A stretch of DNA of 64,000 nucleotides from NCBI GenBank assembly GCA_012845835.1, contig JABAKD010000018.1, positions 8,223,759 through 8,287,758 of the forward strand, in the 5' to 3' direction. The DNA is from Undaria pinnatifida (taxonomy: Eukaryota; Sar; Phaeophyceae; Laminariales; Alariaceae). The position numbers were made by a program, and so were the translations under genes. This document shows, piece after piece, positions 53,101-62,262 of the stretch; within the stretch, counting starts at the first letter, position 1; each line of letters starts with the position of its first letter. The notes below the pieces were generated by a model. It made no database searches. It was not told where the DNA came from and saw only the letters and a list, made by a program, of their open reading frames with translations.

Positions 53101-53283
53101 CCGCTGAACTCGTCAAACAGCAAGCACATCGATGTGAGGTACCAATTCCTGCGCGAGTTGGTGGGAAAAGGAGACTTATGCGTCAAGTACTTAAGGACGG
53201 AGGATCAGCATGCGGACATTCTCACCAAGGCGATTGCTCGGGAGAGTTTTGAGAAACACCGTGACTTTTTGTTGGGGATATAA
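50116..53283 (+). CDS. pol: copia integrase-RT-RNase H (ORF2)
   Basis: Frame open from 50116 without an ATG; numbering here is from the GTG at 50134. Zinc-binding pre-integrase: H46, H51, C75, C78. Integrase core: D106 (FVDLSGP) and D170 (RSDNGGEF), but the third catalytic position, 35 residues on, is D206 (QNGVVDRAL) where Glu is expected. Reverse transcriptase: FAPTAS region, LDVDQAFIQAELD, LYGLKQSGRSWYK and catalytic D730-D731 in HVDD. RNase H: D901/D903 (YVDADYAHK), TTEAKYVA and KHIDVRYQFLRE. Apart from the integrase change the domains look intact. Expression would need a +1 shift from ORF1. Confidence 0.95.
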   Translation, partial: SQTKGYVPFPLLTPDPAENRVETGCDFPLAFPVLAPGSAASAETAVDINIFHCVHGHSNELLLRETAKALGVELLGTLRPCTGCSMAKGYRKPIPSSTKSRAPEKLGRVFVDLSGPKRTPSLLGKRYVMLVKDDFSRYAWVYFLKHKSDAADAFRKFLADVRADGVPSKVEIVRSDNGGEFFGGEFGEVSKQFCIKQEFTNADSPKQNGVVDRALGIIRNAALAACIQAPTIFPLVQLPPIEFLWAEAVHWSCDALNHTATTANPGNKSPHEMWHGAAAPASQNPFLRPAYCRWIRPSKSSPRAESFFYLGPGIDHPSDSLRMLTRGNRVKETRDVTWEATLDEGAVLSQLSEVPEQGGALELEDAPELGGTEDFGSAPTTPLPVLGRGIPHQLRAVSPMTQAVSPIPQAGDEFRAEDVEPTDTSAVSSELSDSDSSSQDGSDASASEDEAPTPMAVRTAARQLGAHMSGPGDGEEIREGRTRAQTRVLNREAAAGLISAIGPCEGGRVFQALLAVNEAECEKTKSPYCLVKEAEPESTSYTAARMSKHSDVWMNAMRSEFDGLEAAGTFVEVSEIPASSNIVESKWLLKWKSDAHGMIDRAKARLVAKGYSQVEGDDYFETFAPTASTTSNRLIAAMACKLDWDLRHLDVDQAFIQAELDTESFLRLPRGCGEMSGKVVLLNKSLYGLKQSGRSWYKLLSSTFVECGFEQCLVDPCVFRLMLNDAVVAMLVVHVDDIEIPATKEVTDSVVADLNKRFPTKHLGEVTWYMGSEYRRDRERGTLEISQTQSIRNVVDRFGITKTSPIPASPSLDLRYVSDEEPVVDANFREVVGSLMWIANQTRPDISNAVRAIARFSHDPKEVHVKAARKVLEYLSATAHLGLTFRKESMLGDVQLLLEYDLETYVDADYAHKAVGRRSVSGVAVCCGGTLVSWFSRMQKCVTLSTTEAKYVAMADKVKEALYVRGVLVFLMPSLGSPSVGVFEDNKGAIELAKNPLNSSNSKHIDVRYQFLRELVGKGDLCVKYLRTEDQHADILTKAIARESFEKHRDFLLGI

Positions 53284-53359
53284 GTTTTCCGTCGTAAATT
53301 GCTTTTGGGAGTTGCCAGCGTTGTTGCAGGCTTGTTAGTTGATCCAGCGCCAGGGAGGG

Positions 53360-53791
53360 TGTTCGATATAGCTTGCCTTAACGAACAAAGTAGGAACAAC
53401 GAGGTCACGGAGGATCGTCCGACGGGGTATTGTGGGATTACCCGACGGTGTATTGCGAAATATTATAACATAGGAAGGACACGTAGAATAGCCCTGGAGG
53501 TCCTTGTAGACTGTTCCTGGAACCGATCTAGGTACACGTGGAAAAATGAGGATGGAGTTTCTGTAGTATTTGGGAATTTGGAGGCTTTGATAATAGTGCC
53601 TGGTGTGGAGCGAGGTGGCTTTGCCCACTCGCCTCACTCATCTCTTTCCCTCTTATCAGCATCCGGGACCAACTAATAAATACATCTATATACCACCTTC
53701 TTCGCACTGTGTGTTGCAGTGAAGCTCGCGGCCTGAGACTGGGCTGCTGGGAGCACATTATTATTCTTCGCATAACCGATTTAATCCAACA
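53360..53791 (+). repeat. copia 3' LTR
   Basis: 432 bp, same ends as the 5' LTR, with one indel (ACGATGG versus ACGAGG) and about a dozen substitutions. Confidence 0.95.
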
Positions 53792-54290
53792 TCATCCGTG
53801 TTCACGTCGACGTGCTGAACGGATTGACCAGCAACAACAACAGTCAGTAGCCAGCGCAATTCTTGCAACCACACAACAAAGCGTTCGAAACACCACTACC
53901 TTGATAACCACACCTACCTTTAGAAGTGCATCCACGTTCGTTTGTGGGGATAAATATACATCGAATTAGTGTGGGATATTTATCATGCGGTCCTGAAAGA
54001 TGGATCGTTGATCGTGGACCAATATATACGGAACGACTCTTTGGAGCGGCGACGAAAAAGGCTGATAGATGTCAAAGCTGTGAGTTTGACCGCTCGACCG
54101 CTTTCGCTAGATGCGTGGTGAGTCGGCCGCGGGTGTTCCACTTTCTTCCTCGTGAGAGATGTCGCAGGCAGGTGTGATCGCCTGGATGATATACCAGGAT
54201 AAACACGATATACCAGGTATAGACTAGTCTATGTTTTTCAAAATCGAATGCTGCACGGGTGCCCTCGTCGGGCGTACCAACCACACCGGA
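53792..54290. other. no gene seen
   Basis: Right flank of the copia element. An 83-codon plus frame at 53926-54177 has no support. Confidence 0.4.
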
Positions 54291-54312
54291 ACTTTTTTTT
54301 TTTTTTTTTTTC

Positions 54313-54565
54313 GACGCGTGCTACGATAGAGGTAGCACTTTTTTGGCTGTTTTGTTTTCTGAGTGAGGTGGTTCCTTAACCAAAAATCGTCGGAAATAAG
54401 CCATTTTTTGCGCTGAGGAATTGTTGTTGTGTACCTAGGCCATGGGATTTTTCATCCGGTGTAGCAGTTTTAATTTTGTTCAAAATCGGTTTTTGGGAGG
54501 TCTTGAGCTCCCAAACTGAGGAAAACCCAAAAAAAAAGAGGTGCACCTCTATGGTAGCACGCGTC
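54313..54565 (-). mobile_element. MITE-A copy 6 (inverted)
   Basis: Perfect left end GACGCGTGCTACGATAGAGG and right end CCTCTATGGTAGCACGCGTC. Internal blocks are in reverse order (GGTTCCTTAACC, CCATGGGATTTTTCATCC, GAGGTCTTGAGCTCCC). Confidence 0.9.
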
Positions 54566-55554
54566 TTTTTCGTCATGCCGACCCCCCCCACGCCCCGGCA
54601 CAGAGCCGAGGGGCGATCTGTGGGTAATCTGACCGCAAATATTGCGGCACGGGACTACTGTGTTGTCATCATGTTGCTTTTCTTTTTCATCTGTTGTTCC
54701 GTCCTGCCGACCCCCTCCCCCCCAGCTCAACTCAGAGCCGGGGGTTATCCGGGGAATCTGGCCGCTCACATTATGCGGCACAGGACCTTGTTTTCGTTTT
54801 TTTTTTTCTCCAACTCTGTCGACCCCCCGCAAAGAGCGGGGAAGCGGCCTGAGGAATATGGCAGTTCACAATGTCGCACAGGACTGTGATTTTTTCGTGT
54901 TCAATCTTTCAGCGATACACCCCCTCGCCGGCGATATGGTAGTGGCGGCGTGGTTTTCTTGATTGTCGTCGACACGTTCTCTCCCCCGCCCCGCCCGCCT
55001 TGATAGTGATATGGCGGCGGTTGTCGGCACTTGGAATTTTCGGGTACATTACGGCTAGTCTTCCTTCCTTCCCCCCTCTTTCTAGGCGTCTCTTCGCGGC
55101 TTCGTAGCCACACCGTTCAGAGATGTGGGAGTAATTTCTGAGGAAACGAATCTTGGACTCAAGCTTTAGTAGTAGTTCGCAGAACCGGTACTTCCCAGCA
55201 GAATCTCCCATATTTCTGGATAGTATACGGCTCAACAGGGGGGGCTAGTGTTGTGGTATTGCCCTTGAAGACCGAACAAATCCTAGGATTAGGACACGGG
55301 AACGGATTGTCCATGACCTGAGTGGCTTGTTCACATAATAGTAACAAAACAGATGGACAGATGAGATAGCTTCTCAAACAAATTCCCCTTCGATTATAAA
55401 TAACCTCAACCTGGATCGGAAGTAAGGCTGCTTTTGTATCTCTTCCTATTGCATAAGTGAGTGACGACGAGGACCTACTCAACAGGCCAACTTGGCATAG
55501 GGCGTACTCTGTGTCCCCATAGCAACCCCTCAACAGATACCTAGTACAAATCAT
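54566..55554. other. no gene seen
   Basis: Three decayed units of ACCCCC(T/G)C...CAGAGC(C/G)GGGG...CGGCACAGGAC type lie at 54583-54880. The rest is unassigned. Confidence 0.45.
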
Positions 55555-55682
55555 AACTCCGCTAGAAAGCGGAGAGGGGGATACCAGAACAAGAGGGCAC
55601 GACGCGCGACCAAGACATCACGGTTCCTCCTGAAATAAAAGAGGGGCGAAGGCCGTCCCGCCCACAAAAGACCGGCCTTCAA
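55555..55682 (-). repeat. partial copy of the PIP-box exon, 3' end
   Basis: Aligns through ACTCCGCTAGAAAGCGGAGA, TCACGGTTCCTCCTG, AAAAGAGG and GGCCGTC with 55707-55825. It lies just downstream of the terminal exon 55758-55875 and no longer encodes the protein. Confidence 0.72.
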
Positions 55683-55757
55683 GCATATTGGCTTACTACA
55701 AAATCGTAACGCCGCTGGAGAGGAGCGAGGGGACACCGACAACAAAAGAGCAAAATG

Positions 55758-55875
55758 TCACGCTTTCTTCTGGAAGAAAGAGGTGATGGGTGTCGCGCCT
55801 TTCGGTACGACGGCCTTGGCCGCCACCGTTGCCGCCATTTTGCCGGGCTCGGGTTTGTTTTTCTTCTTGACCGAG
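55758..55875 (-). CDS. fusion gene exon 6 (PIP box, stop)
   Basis: Acceptor TGTGCAG. The first base completes the Ser codon left by exon 5. Encodes a Lys/Ala-rich linker then KGATPITSFFQKKA and TGA at 55760-55758. The ITSFF ending resembles the C-terminal PCNA motif of Pol delta p66. Confidence 0.8.
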
Positions 55876-58800
55876 CTGCACAGAACCAAACAAAAACGAA
55901 GGTCAAGGACGAGCAGGAGGAGACATCGAACGGGGAGGGTGGAGTCAGGGTACGCGTTGAATGTCGAGGTTGCTCTGGTTATTATTTATGTGCCTTCTAT
56001 CTCTTGTTCTCGCTCTTGCTCTTGATACTCTTTCGGTCTACTTATTTGTTCCTGTTTCTATTTTTCCATCTCTCCTACCTGAAAGAAAAACATACTTCGT
56101 ATACCGATAATAACCGTCACCGAGCAACAAACAAAGCCAGTGCTGACCACAAACACAAAACAATGTTGATACGTATCAAAGCAGTACGTAAATATACACA
56201 GTGGTAGCGGTGACCACCGGTGGAGACAGCTCGCACTGTCATTGCCACGGGAACCGAAGGATGTGCCGGCTAGCGGTGGATTGCAAACACATTCGAGTTA
56301 AATCATCACACGGCCTGTATGAAAACACGTGGAAGTGTGTTGAGGTAAAGCTTTATATTTTCTCATCTGCCGGAGGATTAAAAAAACATATAAAGAAACA
56401 TATAAACACAACTCAATTTTCAGCATGTATACTTACTTCTCGCAAGTTTTTTTCACGAGATACTAACCGCACCGAGCACGCACACAGCCAGCACTCGCCA
56501 GTATTTTCAAAGTTGTTTTGGCGTATACGAGCAGGATACGTACACAGCTCTATTTTTCAGGTGATCTGTTTTAATCCTCTTATTGTGCCCGAAGCATGAA
56601 ACCCCACGCTAATTCGTAGTAGTTTGTCCCCAAATGCGTGGGTGCAGCTCGAAAAGGGTCAACGAAAACATTGCCAGATACTAACGGTCCCGAACAAGCA
56701 ACGCCACACGAAGCGACCTCACCTCCGCTCCTCACGGAACTCGCCTCTTAGCCAATACATCTCCGGTGCTGCAAACACAAAATCCGCCACGTCGCAGGGC
56801 CTGACCGACTTGCGGCCGGTCTTGACAATTTTTTCGGCAGAGGGAAGGGGATAGAGGGAAGTCGGGGGGGGGGGGGGGGCATTAACCATTGGATGCAGGA
56901 GGGGGGGGGGAGAGGATAGGGAAGGGATGGGCGTTAGGGGGGGGAGGGGGGGTAGAGGGGAGGCGTTAGTTCTTGTGGGCAAAATAATGGTTGGGCCATA
57001 TATACATATATCTATAAATCTTGCTAGTGAATAGTACGTGACTAGGGGTTCGCCGCGGGGAAAGCTTACGAGATGATACTCTAACCCTAACTTATAAAGT
57101 CTTCTAATGAACAGGGGCAGGGGCGAGTAGATACGGTGTGGGACACAGCAAATTGCATAACATCATTGGACGCAGGGGGGAGGAGGGGGGGGGGGGGGGG
57201 TGTACTCAGTTTGTGCATGACCGTAGTCGTATGGTCATAGACCCTCGCATCCCTACTATGCCGGGACGGAGCACGTCGGGTTTTCACCAACCAGGCAGAC
57301 ATTGCTTGCACCAAGCGCCAAGCGCCGTGAGGTGTTCGGCGAGTCGCATGGAGGGTGAACTGCATCCTTCCAAGAACCGCTCGTAAGACGGACTTCGGCA
57401 CCTTGTGCCTACTTTCTTGATGATGGATGGCAGCGACCAATGAGATACTTTGTTTTCTGGTGTTGCCATTCTAGAGACAGCAATGAGTATTACTATGTGA
57501 CTGCCTCGTGGGTGCCTTACCATATTCACACTACGCGATGCGATCACGCAAAGGGGGAGGGGGGAGGGGATAGGGGATAAGGAGGGATGGGGGGTGGGGA
57601 GGGCTACAGCAACGTGAAAAACGAAAGCCACAGCGAAAAAAAAAAGTTTGTGCGTTCGCGAGTGAGCACAGCACAGCGCTACAAAATACCAAACGGGGAG
57701 CCCACCTGCCTCCCGATCTTCCACGATTTGTCCGCCATCATGGCCATAAAAACCTCCGTGGCCTTCGTCACCAGCAGCAGCCCCTCCTTAGAAATATTCC
57801 CAACCCCGGGGTCAAGCCGCACGGTCTTACGCACTCGCGCCAGCGGGAGAACAAGGCTTGTCGGACCTCCCGGTACCGTCGAGGCGGACCCGCTGATTAT
57901 CGGGGTTTCCAGAATTGAGGTGCGGCGCGTTGCGGGGGGGGGGGGGGGGGGGGGCGAGGACATGAACACAATATTTTTAACTGTTTGTCGGACCCCTGGG
58001 ACCCGCTCTTTATCAAGGATTCTGGAATGGAGGTGCGGGGGGTTACAGGTGGGGGGGTGAGGAGATAAATATCGTACTTCACATACGATAGCTGTAGATT
58101 GCCGCGAGGAGCTCTCTGTCGTGCGGCATGTCGCGGGATGGGAAGGACGGAAGGGGGGGGGGGGGGGGTGATGAGTTATTTTTAATATTGGGAGTTGTAC
58201 ATACCTGTCTTTCGCGGGCAATCTGGAGAGCCCGGCCGCTGCTAGCTCCTTCTTCATCCGCTCCTTGTCCTCTGCCGCGAGCTGTGGACAATGCATGAGG
58301 AGAACAAGTTTGCAGTTAAAAAAATCCGCAGGATGGAGGTGGGTGTGGGAAAGGGTGGGTTGGGCTGGGGGGATGGGGGGGGTTGACACGAGAATGTTGA
58401 CGCCGTACGGGCTGTTGCCGCCGATAAGAGTTGGGTTGGGTGGTGATTTCCAACAACAAAACATCAACAAGCACGTGAAAAAAAAAAAAGATATCAAAAC
58501 CTTAAATACTGTAACATTCTACATACTTTTATCTGGTGAAGTATGCTTAGTGCACCTTGGTATACCAGGCAGTCTCTTCTTCGGAGAGGCCTTTCCGTAT
58601 CTCGCCCAGCATATTCTGCAACGGCCCGTAACATTCTCCATACTTCAGTTGAAATTTACATTCAGGGCACTTCGGTTTTTGGCAATATTCCCCACAAATT
58701 ATCTGGTACGCTTAGCGCGCGTTTAGAGTATATCGGTATATTTTCCGTACAATATCTGCAATCTTTGGTGCACCTCGGTGTGTCGCAATATTCTCCATAA

Positions 58801-60433
58801 TCATATCCGGCACTACGCATCATGCACATTTTGGCGTATCGTGATATTCTCCATACTCTTATTACGGTAATGTTCGGCTTACCTTGGTGTAACGGGCAGT
58901 CTCTTCTTCGGAGAGGCCTTTCCACATCTCGCTCAAGATCTTCTGCATCGGCCCGATGGGCAGCCCCGGGTTGCCCTCGCGTACCTGCAATAGGAACACC
59001 CCCCACACACCGCCATCGCCATAGTAGGGGTCCTCGAGTAAGACGGTGGTGTGCTAGAGAAAACATGGCGGCCTTATAGGGGGAAGCCAAGGCACGGTAG
59101 CGCACGGTAGCGCAGGATAGTGCAGGGTAGCGCAGGGTAGTGAGATGAAGGGCGTCCTGCTTGTCCCATCATCGTCACCTACAGTATCGCCCATCTACGA
59201 TGGCCTTGACGTGAGTGTGACATATAATATCACGTGGTTTCACCTCAACTTTGACATGGGTTTCACGTCGAATCTATAAACTATCCTTCTACGGAGAGCG
59301 CGCCATTACACTTATCCTGTCCGGGTCATGAGCGCAATTCCCCAGTCGCGCCAAGCGATTTTGACCGCCTTGTATCAGCACCCCCTACTCCAACGACGGA
59401 GGCCACTTGGTATGGCCGATGCTGTAATCGTCAGATCGTTTCTTTTTCGGGGGCGTTTTTTATGTCTGGTTTCCTAAACCGGGGTTAACTTGGAAGCAGG
59501 TGAAGAGTGAACGGTAGCCCACGTGCACAGTTTCCTTTTCCTTGTTATTTATTTATTTATTTATTTATTTCTTCTTTCTGCCGATGGTTGAGAGCACGGT
59601 TAAAATCAGATGGTGAAAAAACGTTTCGCTGGCGTACACGTTTCGTCAGAATTTGCGCGCAGCTTACCACCCGCCGGAGGCCATGTGCGGCTAGCCGTAC
59701 ATCCGTTTCTGAGCTCTGCAGCATGTTTCACCGTAGGCGAAACCAAACATTTGGGTCTATCCCCACCGAGGCGAAAAACGTTGGGTCCGGTTCGCCGCAG
59801 TAGACTTTGTTGGGGGGATCTTTGAACGTTTTCACCGCAGGCGAAAGCTTTTGAGGCCGTGCTGCTGGACACATTCATGCCTATTGGAGGGTGAAGCAGA
59901 GGGCAAGACGTGCATTTCTGATTCTGAATCCGGTCAGGACTCCAATTTGGAATCCGACCGAGAATCCGATTCCGACTCGATCTGTCGCAAGATTAAGAAC
60001 GACGCCCATGCTCACCTTTTCTCGGTTGTCCGCGAGGAAAAGCATCCACGCAGACCGTGCCCTGGCTATCTTTTTCCCGTCGCTTTTTCCAGCGGTATCA
60101 GCTGCTGCGGCTGCCTGCTCGCTGCCCTCTGCTCCGCCCGTCGTTCCTTCGTCCCCTCTATCATCCTCCTCCCCCCCCCCCCCCCTTCCCCTTCCTCCCC
60201 TTCCTCCTCTTCCTCCTCCTCTTCCTCTTCCTCTTCCTCCTCCTCCTCCTCCTCCTCCTCCTCCTCCTCCTCCTCCTCTTCCTCCTCCTCCTTCTGTTCA
60301 CCCTTGCCTCCCCCCTCCTTGCCCTCTTCTGCCTTCCCCTCCCCTCCATCCCCTCCGGTCTTCCGTTTCCCAACTCCCCCTCCTCCTCTCCCGCCTTCCC
60401 GGCCTTCGCTCGTGCCCTCCGCGTCGCTCAGCG
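55758..60433 (-). CDS. HMG-box, histone-fold and PIP-box fusion protein
   Basis: Minus-strand exons: 60433-60016, 58984-58883, 58281-58205, 57892-57706, 56820-56723 and 55875-55758. Every junction keeps phase. Order: acidic, Glu-rich lead; HMG box (ARARSAWMLFLADNREK, NPGLPIGPMQKILSEMWKGL, EEETARYTKLAAEDKERMKK); histone fold (LPLARVRKTVRLDPGVGNIS, ATEVFMAMMADKSWKIGRQ, TGRKSVRPCDVADFVF), which aligns without gaps to the POLE4/CHRAC1/NF-YC type; and a C-terminal TPITSFFQKKA stop, a PCNA-interacting (PIP-like) end. HMG boxes bend DNA, this histone-fold class pairs with a partner in DNA polymerase epsilon or chromatin remodellers, and PIP boxes bind PCNA. I infer a replication-linked chromatin factor. 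The first exon has a frame slip at a C15 run. Upstream exons with the start codon were not found. Confidence 0.85.
55990..56200. other. intron sequence, nothing recognised
   Basis: T-rich, then A-rich. This is the start of the intron between fusion exons 5 and 6. Confidence 0.5.
56204..56400 (+). repeat. interspersed repeat E, copy in fusion-gene intron
   Basis: GGTGGAGACAGCTCGCACTG, GCCACGGGAACCGAAGGAT, GAGTTAAATCATCAC, ACGTGGAAGTGTGTTGAGG and CATCTGCCGGAGG in family order. Confidence 0.8.
56723..56820 (-). CDS. fusion gene exon 5 (histone fold end)
   Basis: 98 nt. Acceptor GTCAAG is weak but gives gapless alignment to POLE4-type folds. The donor CGGAG/GTGAGG is good; reading through it would give an immediate TGA. 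Encodes TGRKSVRPCDVADFVFAAPE then MYWLRGEFREER. Confidence 0.85.
56858..56968 (+). repeat. G-run cluster
   Basis: G runs of 9 to 18 separated by short spacers, in the intron upstream of fusion exon 5. Confidence 0.85.
57150..57395 (-). repeat. interspersed repeat G, inverted copy
   Basis: G run, CATGACCGTAGTCGTATGGT, CGGGACGGAGCACGTCGGGT, TTTTCACC, GCCGTGAGGTGTTCGGCGAG and GCATCCTTCCAAGAACC are the reverse of 7600-7885. Inside a fusion-gene intron. Confidence 0.78.
57706..57892 (-). CDS. fusion gene exon 4 (histone fold)
   Basis: 187 nt, acceptor AATCAG, donor GTGGGC. Encodes LPLARVRKTVRLDPGVGNIS, KEGLLLVTKATEVFMAMMAD and KSWKIGRQ, helices 1 and 2 of the fold. Confidence 0.93.
57990..58062 (-). 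repeat. partial copy of histone-fold exon, 5' end
   Basis: GGGACCCGCTCTTTATCAAG, GATTCTGGAATGGAGGTGCG and a G run match 57883-57955 (5' edge of exon 4 with its acceptor intron side). Offset about 110 bp upstream in the gene. Confidence 0.87.
58205..58281 (-). CDS. fusion gene exon 3 (HMG box end)
   Basis: 77 nt, acceptor CCACAG, donor GTATGT. Encodes LAAEDKERMKKELAAAGLSR then LPAKD. Confidence 0.92.
58551..58628 (-). repeat. partial copy of HMG exon 2, 3' end, open frame
   Basis: Minus strand reads QNMLGEIRKGLSEEETAWYTK split as in exon 2, preceded by an acceptor-like TTGCAG and followed by a GTGCAC donor-like site. If used, the acceptor at 58612 and the donor would bound a 60-nt, phase-0 exon. 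Confidence 0.85.
58883..58984 (-). CDS. fusion gene exon 2 (HMG box middle)
   Basis: 102 nt, phase 0 on both sides, acceptor TTGCAG, donor GTAAGC. Encodes VREGNPGLPIGPMQKIL then SEMWKGLSEEETARYTK. Confidence 0.92.
60016..60433 (-). CDS. fusion gene exon 1 found (acidic tract, HMG start)
   Basis: Acceptor GATGCAG, donor GTGAGC. The upper part reads SDAEGTSEGREGG then KAEEGKE and a long Glu run; the lower part reads EEDDRGDE and KKIARARSAWMLFLADNREK. The two parts are offset by one base at the run of 15 C at 60171-60185. Confidence 0.75.
60186..60300 (-). repeat. (GAG/GAA)n coding microsatellite
   Basis: Encodes the poly-Glu tract of the fusion protein on the minus strand. Other frames give poly-Arg or poly-Gly (minus) and poly-Ser, poly-Leu or poly-Pro (plus). 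Confidence 0.75.
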
Positions 60434-60507
60434 CTGCATCGCCGAGGCATAAAAAAAAGAAGGTATTGTTGAGTAATATATGTCAGGGCACGGCTGTCTG
60501 GCCCTGT

Positions 60508-60910
60508 GACGGATAGCCGTCTAGACCAAAATACACTAGTTTTTAGTGTGGGAGCCTTCTCATGAAAACGAAACTAGTGTACCGCTGTGGTCGTATCATT
60601 GGGCATTTTACCGTGCAATGGTGGGATACGTTTTTGTCATGGAGTTCAATTGTCATTATTAGCGTTTCTTGCGAGTTCTTGAGATCTTGACATACAAAAC
60701 GGGAAGGTCCATGGCCGATGTCACGTCCCTTCCCCGTGTCATAACGAACGAACTATTGCATTGTGGACAAACGCACTCCGAGCCTACGAGGGGAAGTCCT
60801 CGGAGCTGATACCACCGGGCCCGCGGTCGCGCGAGTCGGTACACTAGTTTTAGTGCGTCGGTGCATGACGGACGGCCGTCTGGACTTAATATACTAGCTT
60901 TAGTATAGAA
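60508..60910. repeat. direct repeats around a 0.3-kb segment
   Basis: GACGGATAGCCGTCTAGACC with ACACTAGTTTTTAGTG at 60508-60550 recurs as GACGGACGGCCGTCTGGACT with ATACTAGCTTTAGTATA at 60866-60908. A third ACACTAGTTTTAGTG is at 60841. These could be ends of an unclassified element. Confidence 0.55.
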
Positions 60911-61064
60911 CCCGAGTCATCCCACGGTAGGGGGCCGTACTCTTAAGGCCAAACGTTTTTTTGTGACCGGCTGAGCTGCCCAAGTGTGGAACTATGCATC
61001 GGTTAGTACGACACAGTTACGGGTGTGCTTGTTATAGGACTGGCGCACAGAAGTGTTGGTCGGG

Positions 61065-61200
61065 GTTGCGCGAACGAACGCCTTCGAAGTCGTGTTTCGG
61101 GTGATGATGGATGATGGACGACGATGACGATGATATTGAGCTCCTCGTGTTAGGAGCCCAGCAACTTCTGGCTCACCCCTAGCGGGGGATGACTCAGCTC
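61065..61200 (-). repeat. dispersed repeat with (TCA)n, inverted copy
   Basis: CGAACGCCTTCGAAGTCGTG, a GATGATGGATGAT tract and ATATTGAGCTCCTCGTG are the reverse of 10660-10835. Confidence 0.78.
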
Positions 61201-62085
61201 CTAACGGTGCGACTGACGCCGCTCAAAACTGCCGTCGCCTCGGACATATTGGGTGTTGGAGAGGGGGGGGGGGGCGGATGTAGCATGTATACAAGCGGGT
61301 GGGGGGAGAGGGGAAAGGGATGCATGCTACCCGGTATTAGCGACAAACGTTACCGGTAACAGAAAAATACACACGTACATTTGGTTTCGTTACCGCTATC
61401 ACCGCAAGGAAAAAGGCGTCGACGCGGTTCCCAGAAACGCGGTCTAATCGTACGTAGCGCGAGTGCGCAGCATATACTACGGCAATTTGTGCTACATTTA
61501 AACTACAGAGTGGGTACCCCGATTTAAGAGCGCCCATGATAAAAGCGTTCGGGACTTAAGAGCGGTCAAATCGGCATGTCCCGCCTATACTAAAAGCTAT
61601 ACATGTCCCACTACATATAAGAGCGATGTGTAGTTAACAGCGCTTGTTTTGGCTTGTCACGTGGCGCTTTTTAATCGGGGTAGCCACTGTGAAATTATAA
61701 ACTTGTTTGGGTAGGTCGGTTTTTCTTGCCTGATTACTTGCGCGCGGTGATTACATATATACTCGAAGTATATATTATTTTTTTTCAACATTTTTTTTCA
61801 AGTTTTCATGCCAGGTATCGCTCATAGGAACGCGCTTTTGACGTGGACACCCCCGGCATTTCAAGCTTACCACATTTCGAAGGGCAACCTTGACATGTAA
61901 TACAGCAGTTCGTGCTAGGTTTAACATATACCCCGTGGGGGGTGAAAAGATTTGAGGACTTGCCACGCGCGATATACTGCATCGATCGCGCCCAAACCTC
62001 GACGACAGTGACCGCATGGTCGAGTTGTGCCCAACCCCTTCGCGTTTCGGCCAAAATTGCGCGTACGAAGAGACATGTCCCAATA
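61201..62085. other. no gene seen
   Basis: Includes a G run at 61262. Open frames on both strands lack motifs or splice support. Confidence 0.45.
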
Positions 62086-62262
62086 CGAGGGTCAGCCTTA
62101 GAGACAAGCTGCACGCGGCTACAGTATTATAGCTGCATCTCGAGCACGAGCACGTAGGAGCTGTACGAGTACAAGCGCAGACGAGTATTGTGCACAGTGG
62201 TGTGGTACGTAATGGTGCACGGGTACCGAGTATGTACGAGCACGGGTTGTTGCTGCGTAACG
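62086..62262 (+). repeat. GTACGAG-rich repeat, copy 1
   Basis: CGAGGGTCAGCCTTAGAGAC, AAGCTGCACGCGG, GAGCTGTACGAGTAC, GAGTATTGTGCACAGTGGTG and TGGTACGTA match 63292-63455 in order. A shorter relative lies at 24225-24370. Confidence 0.82.

Larger units (their letters stand above)
47809..53791 (+). mobile_element. Ty1/copia LTR retrotransposon
   Basis: 5983 bp, with LTRs at 47809-48241 and 53360-53791 that differ at roughly a dozen sites (about 97% alike), so it is a fairly recent but not brand-new insertion. Order gag, protease, integrase, reverse transcriptase, RNase H marks the copia superfamily. Coding is split into two frames by a +1 offset and by an internal 178-bp tandem duplication. The flanks TAATC and TCATC could be a 5-bp target duplication with one change. 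A purine-rich CCAGGGAGGG lies just before the 3' LTR. The leader between the 5' LTR and gag is only 33 bp, and I do not recognise the primer tRNA. Confidence 0.97.

Noticed and set aside
56723-56982. Stop codon right after fusion exon 5 as the gene's end
   Set aside because: The TGA overlaps a strong donor, and splicing there joins in phase to an exon with a PIP-box C-terminus.
60161-60373. Minus frame with a long poly-Arg tract, and plus frames of poly-Ser and poly-Pro
   Set aside because: They are other frames of the (GAG/GAA)n tract that encodes the acidic region of the fusion protein.
60659-60844. Minus frame with a CPQC motif upstream of the fusion gene
   Set aside because: A single Cys pair, no second pair, no clear splice junction into the next exon.
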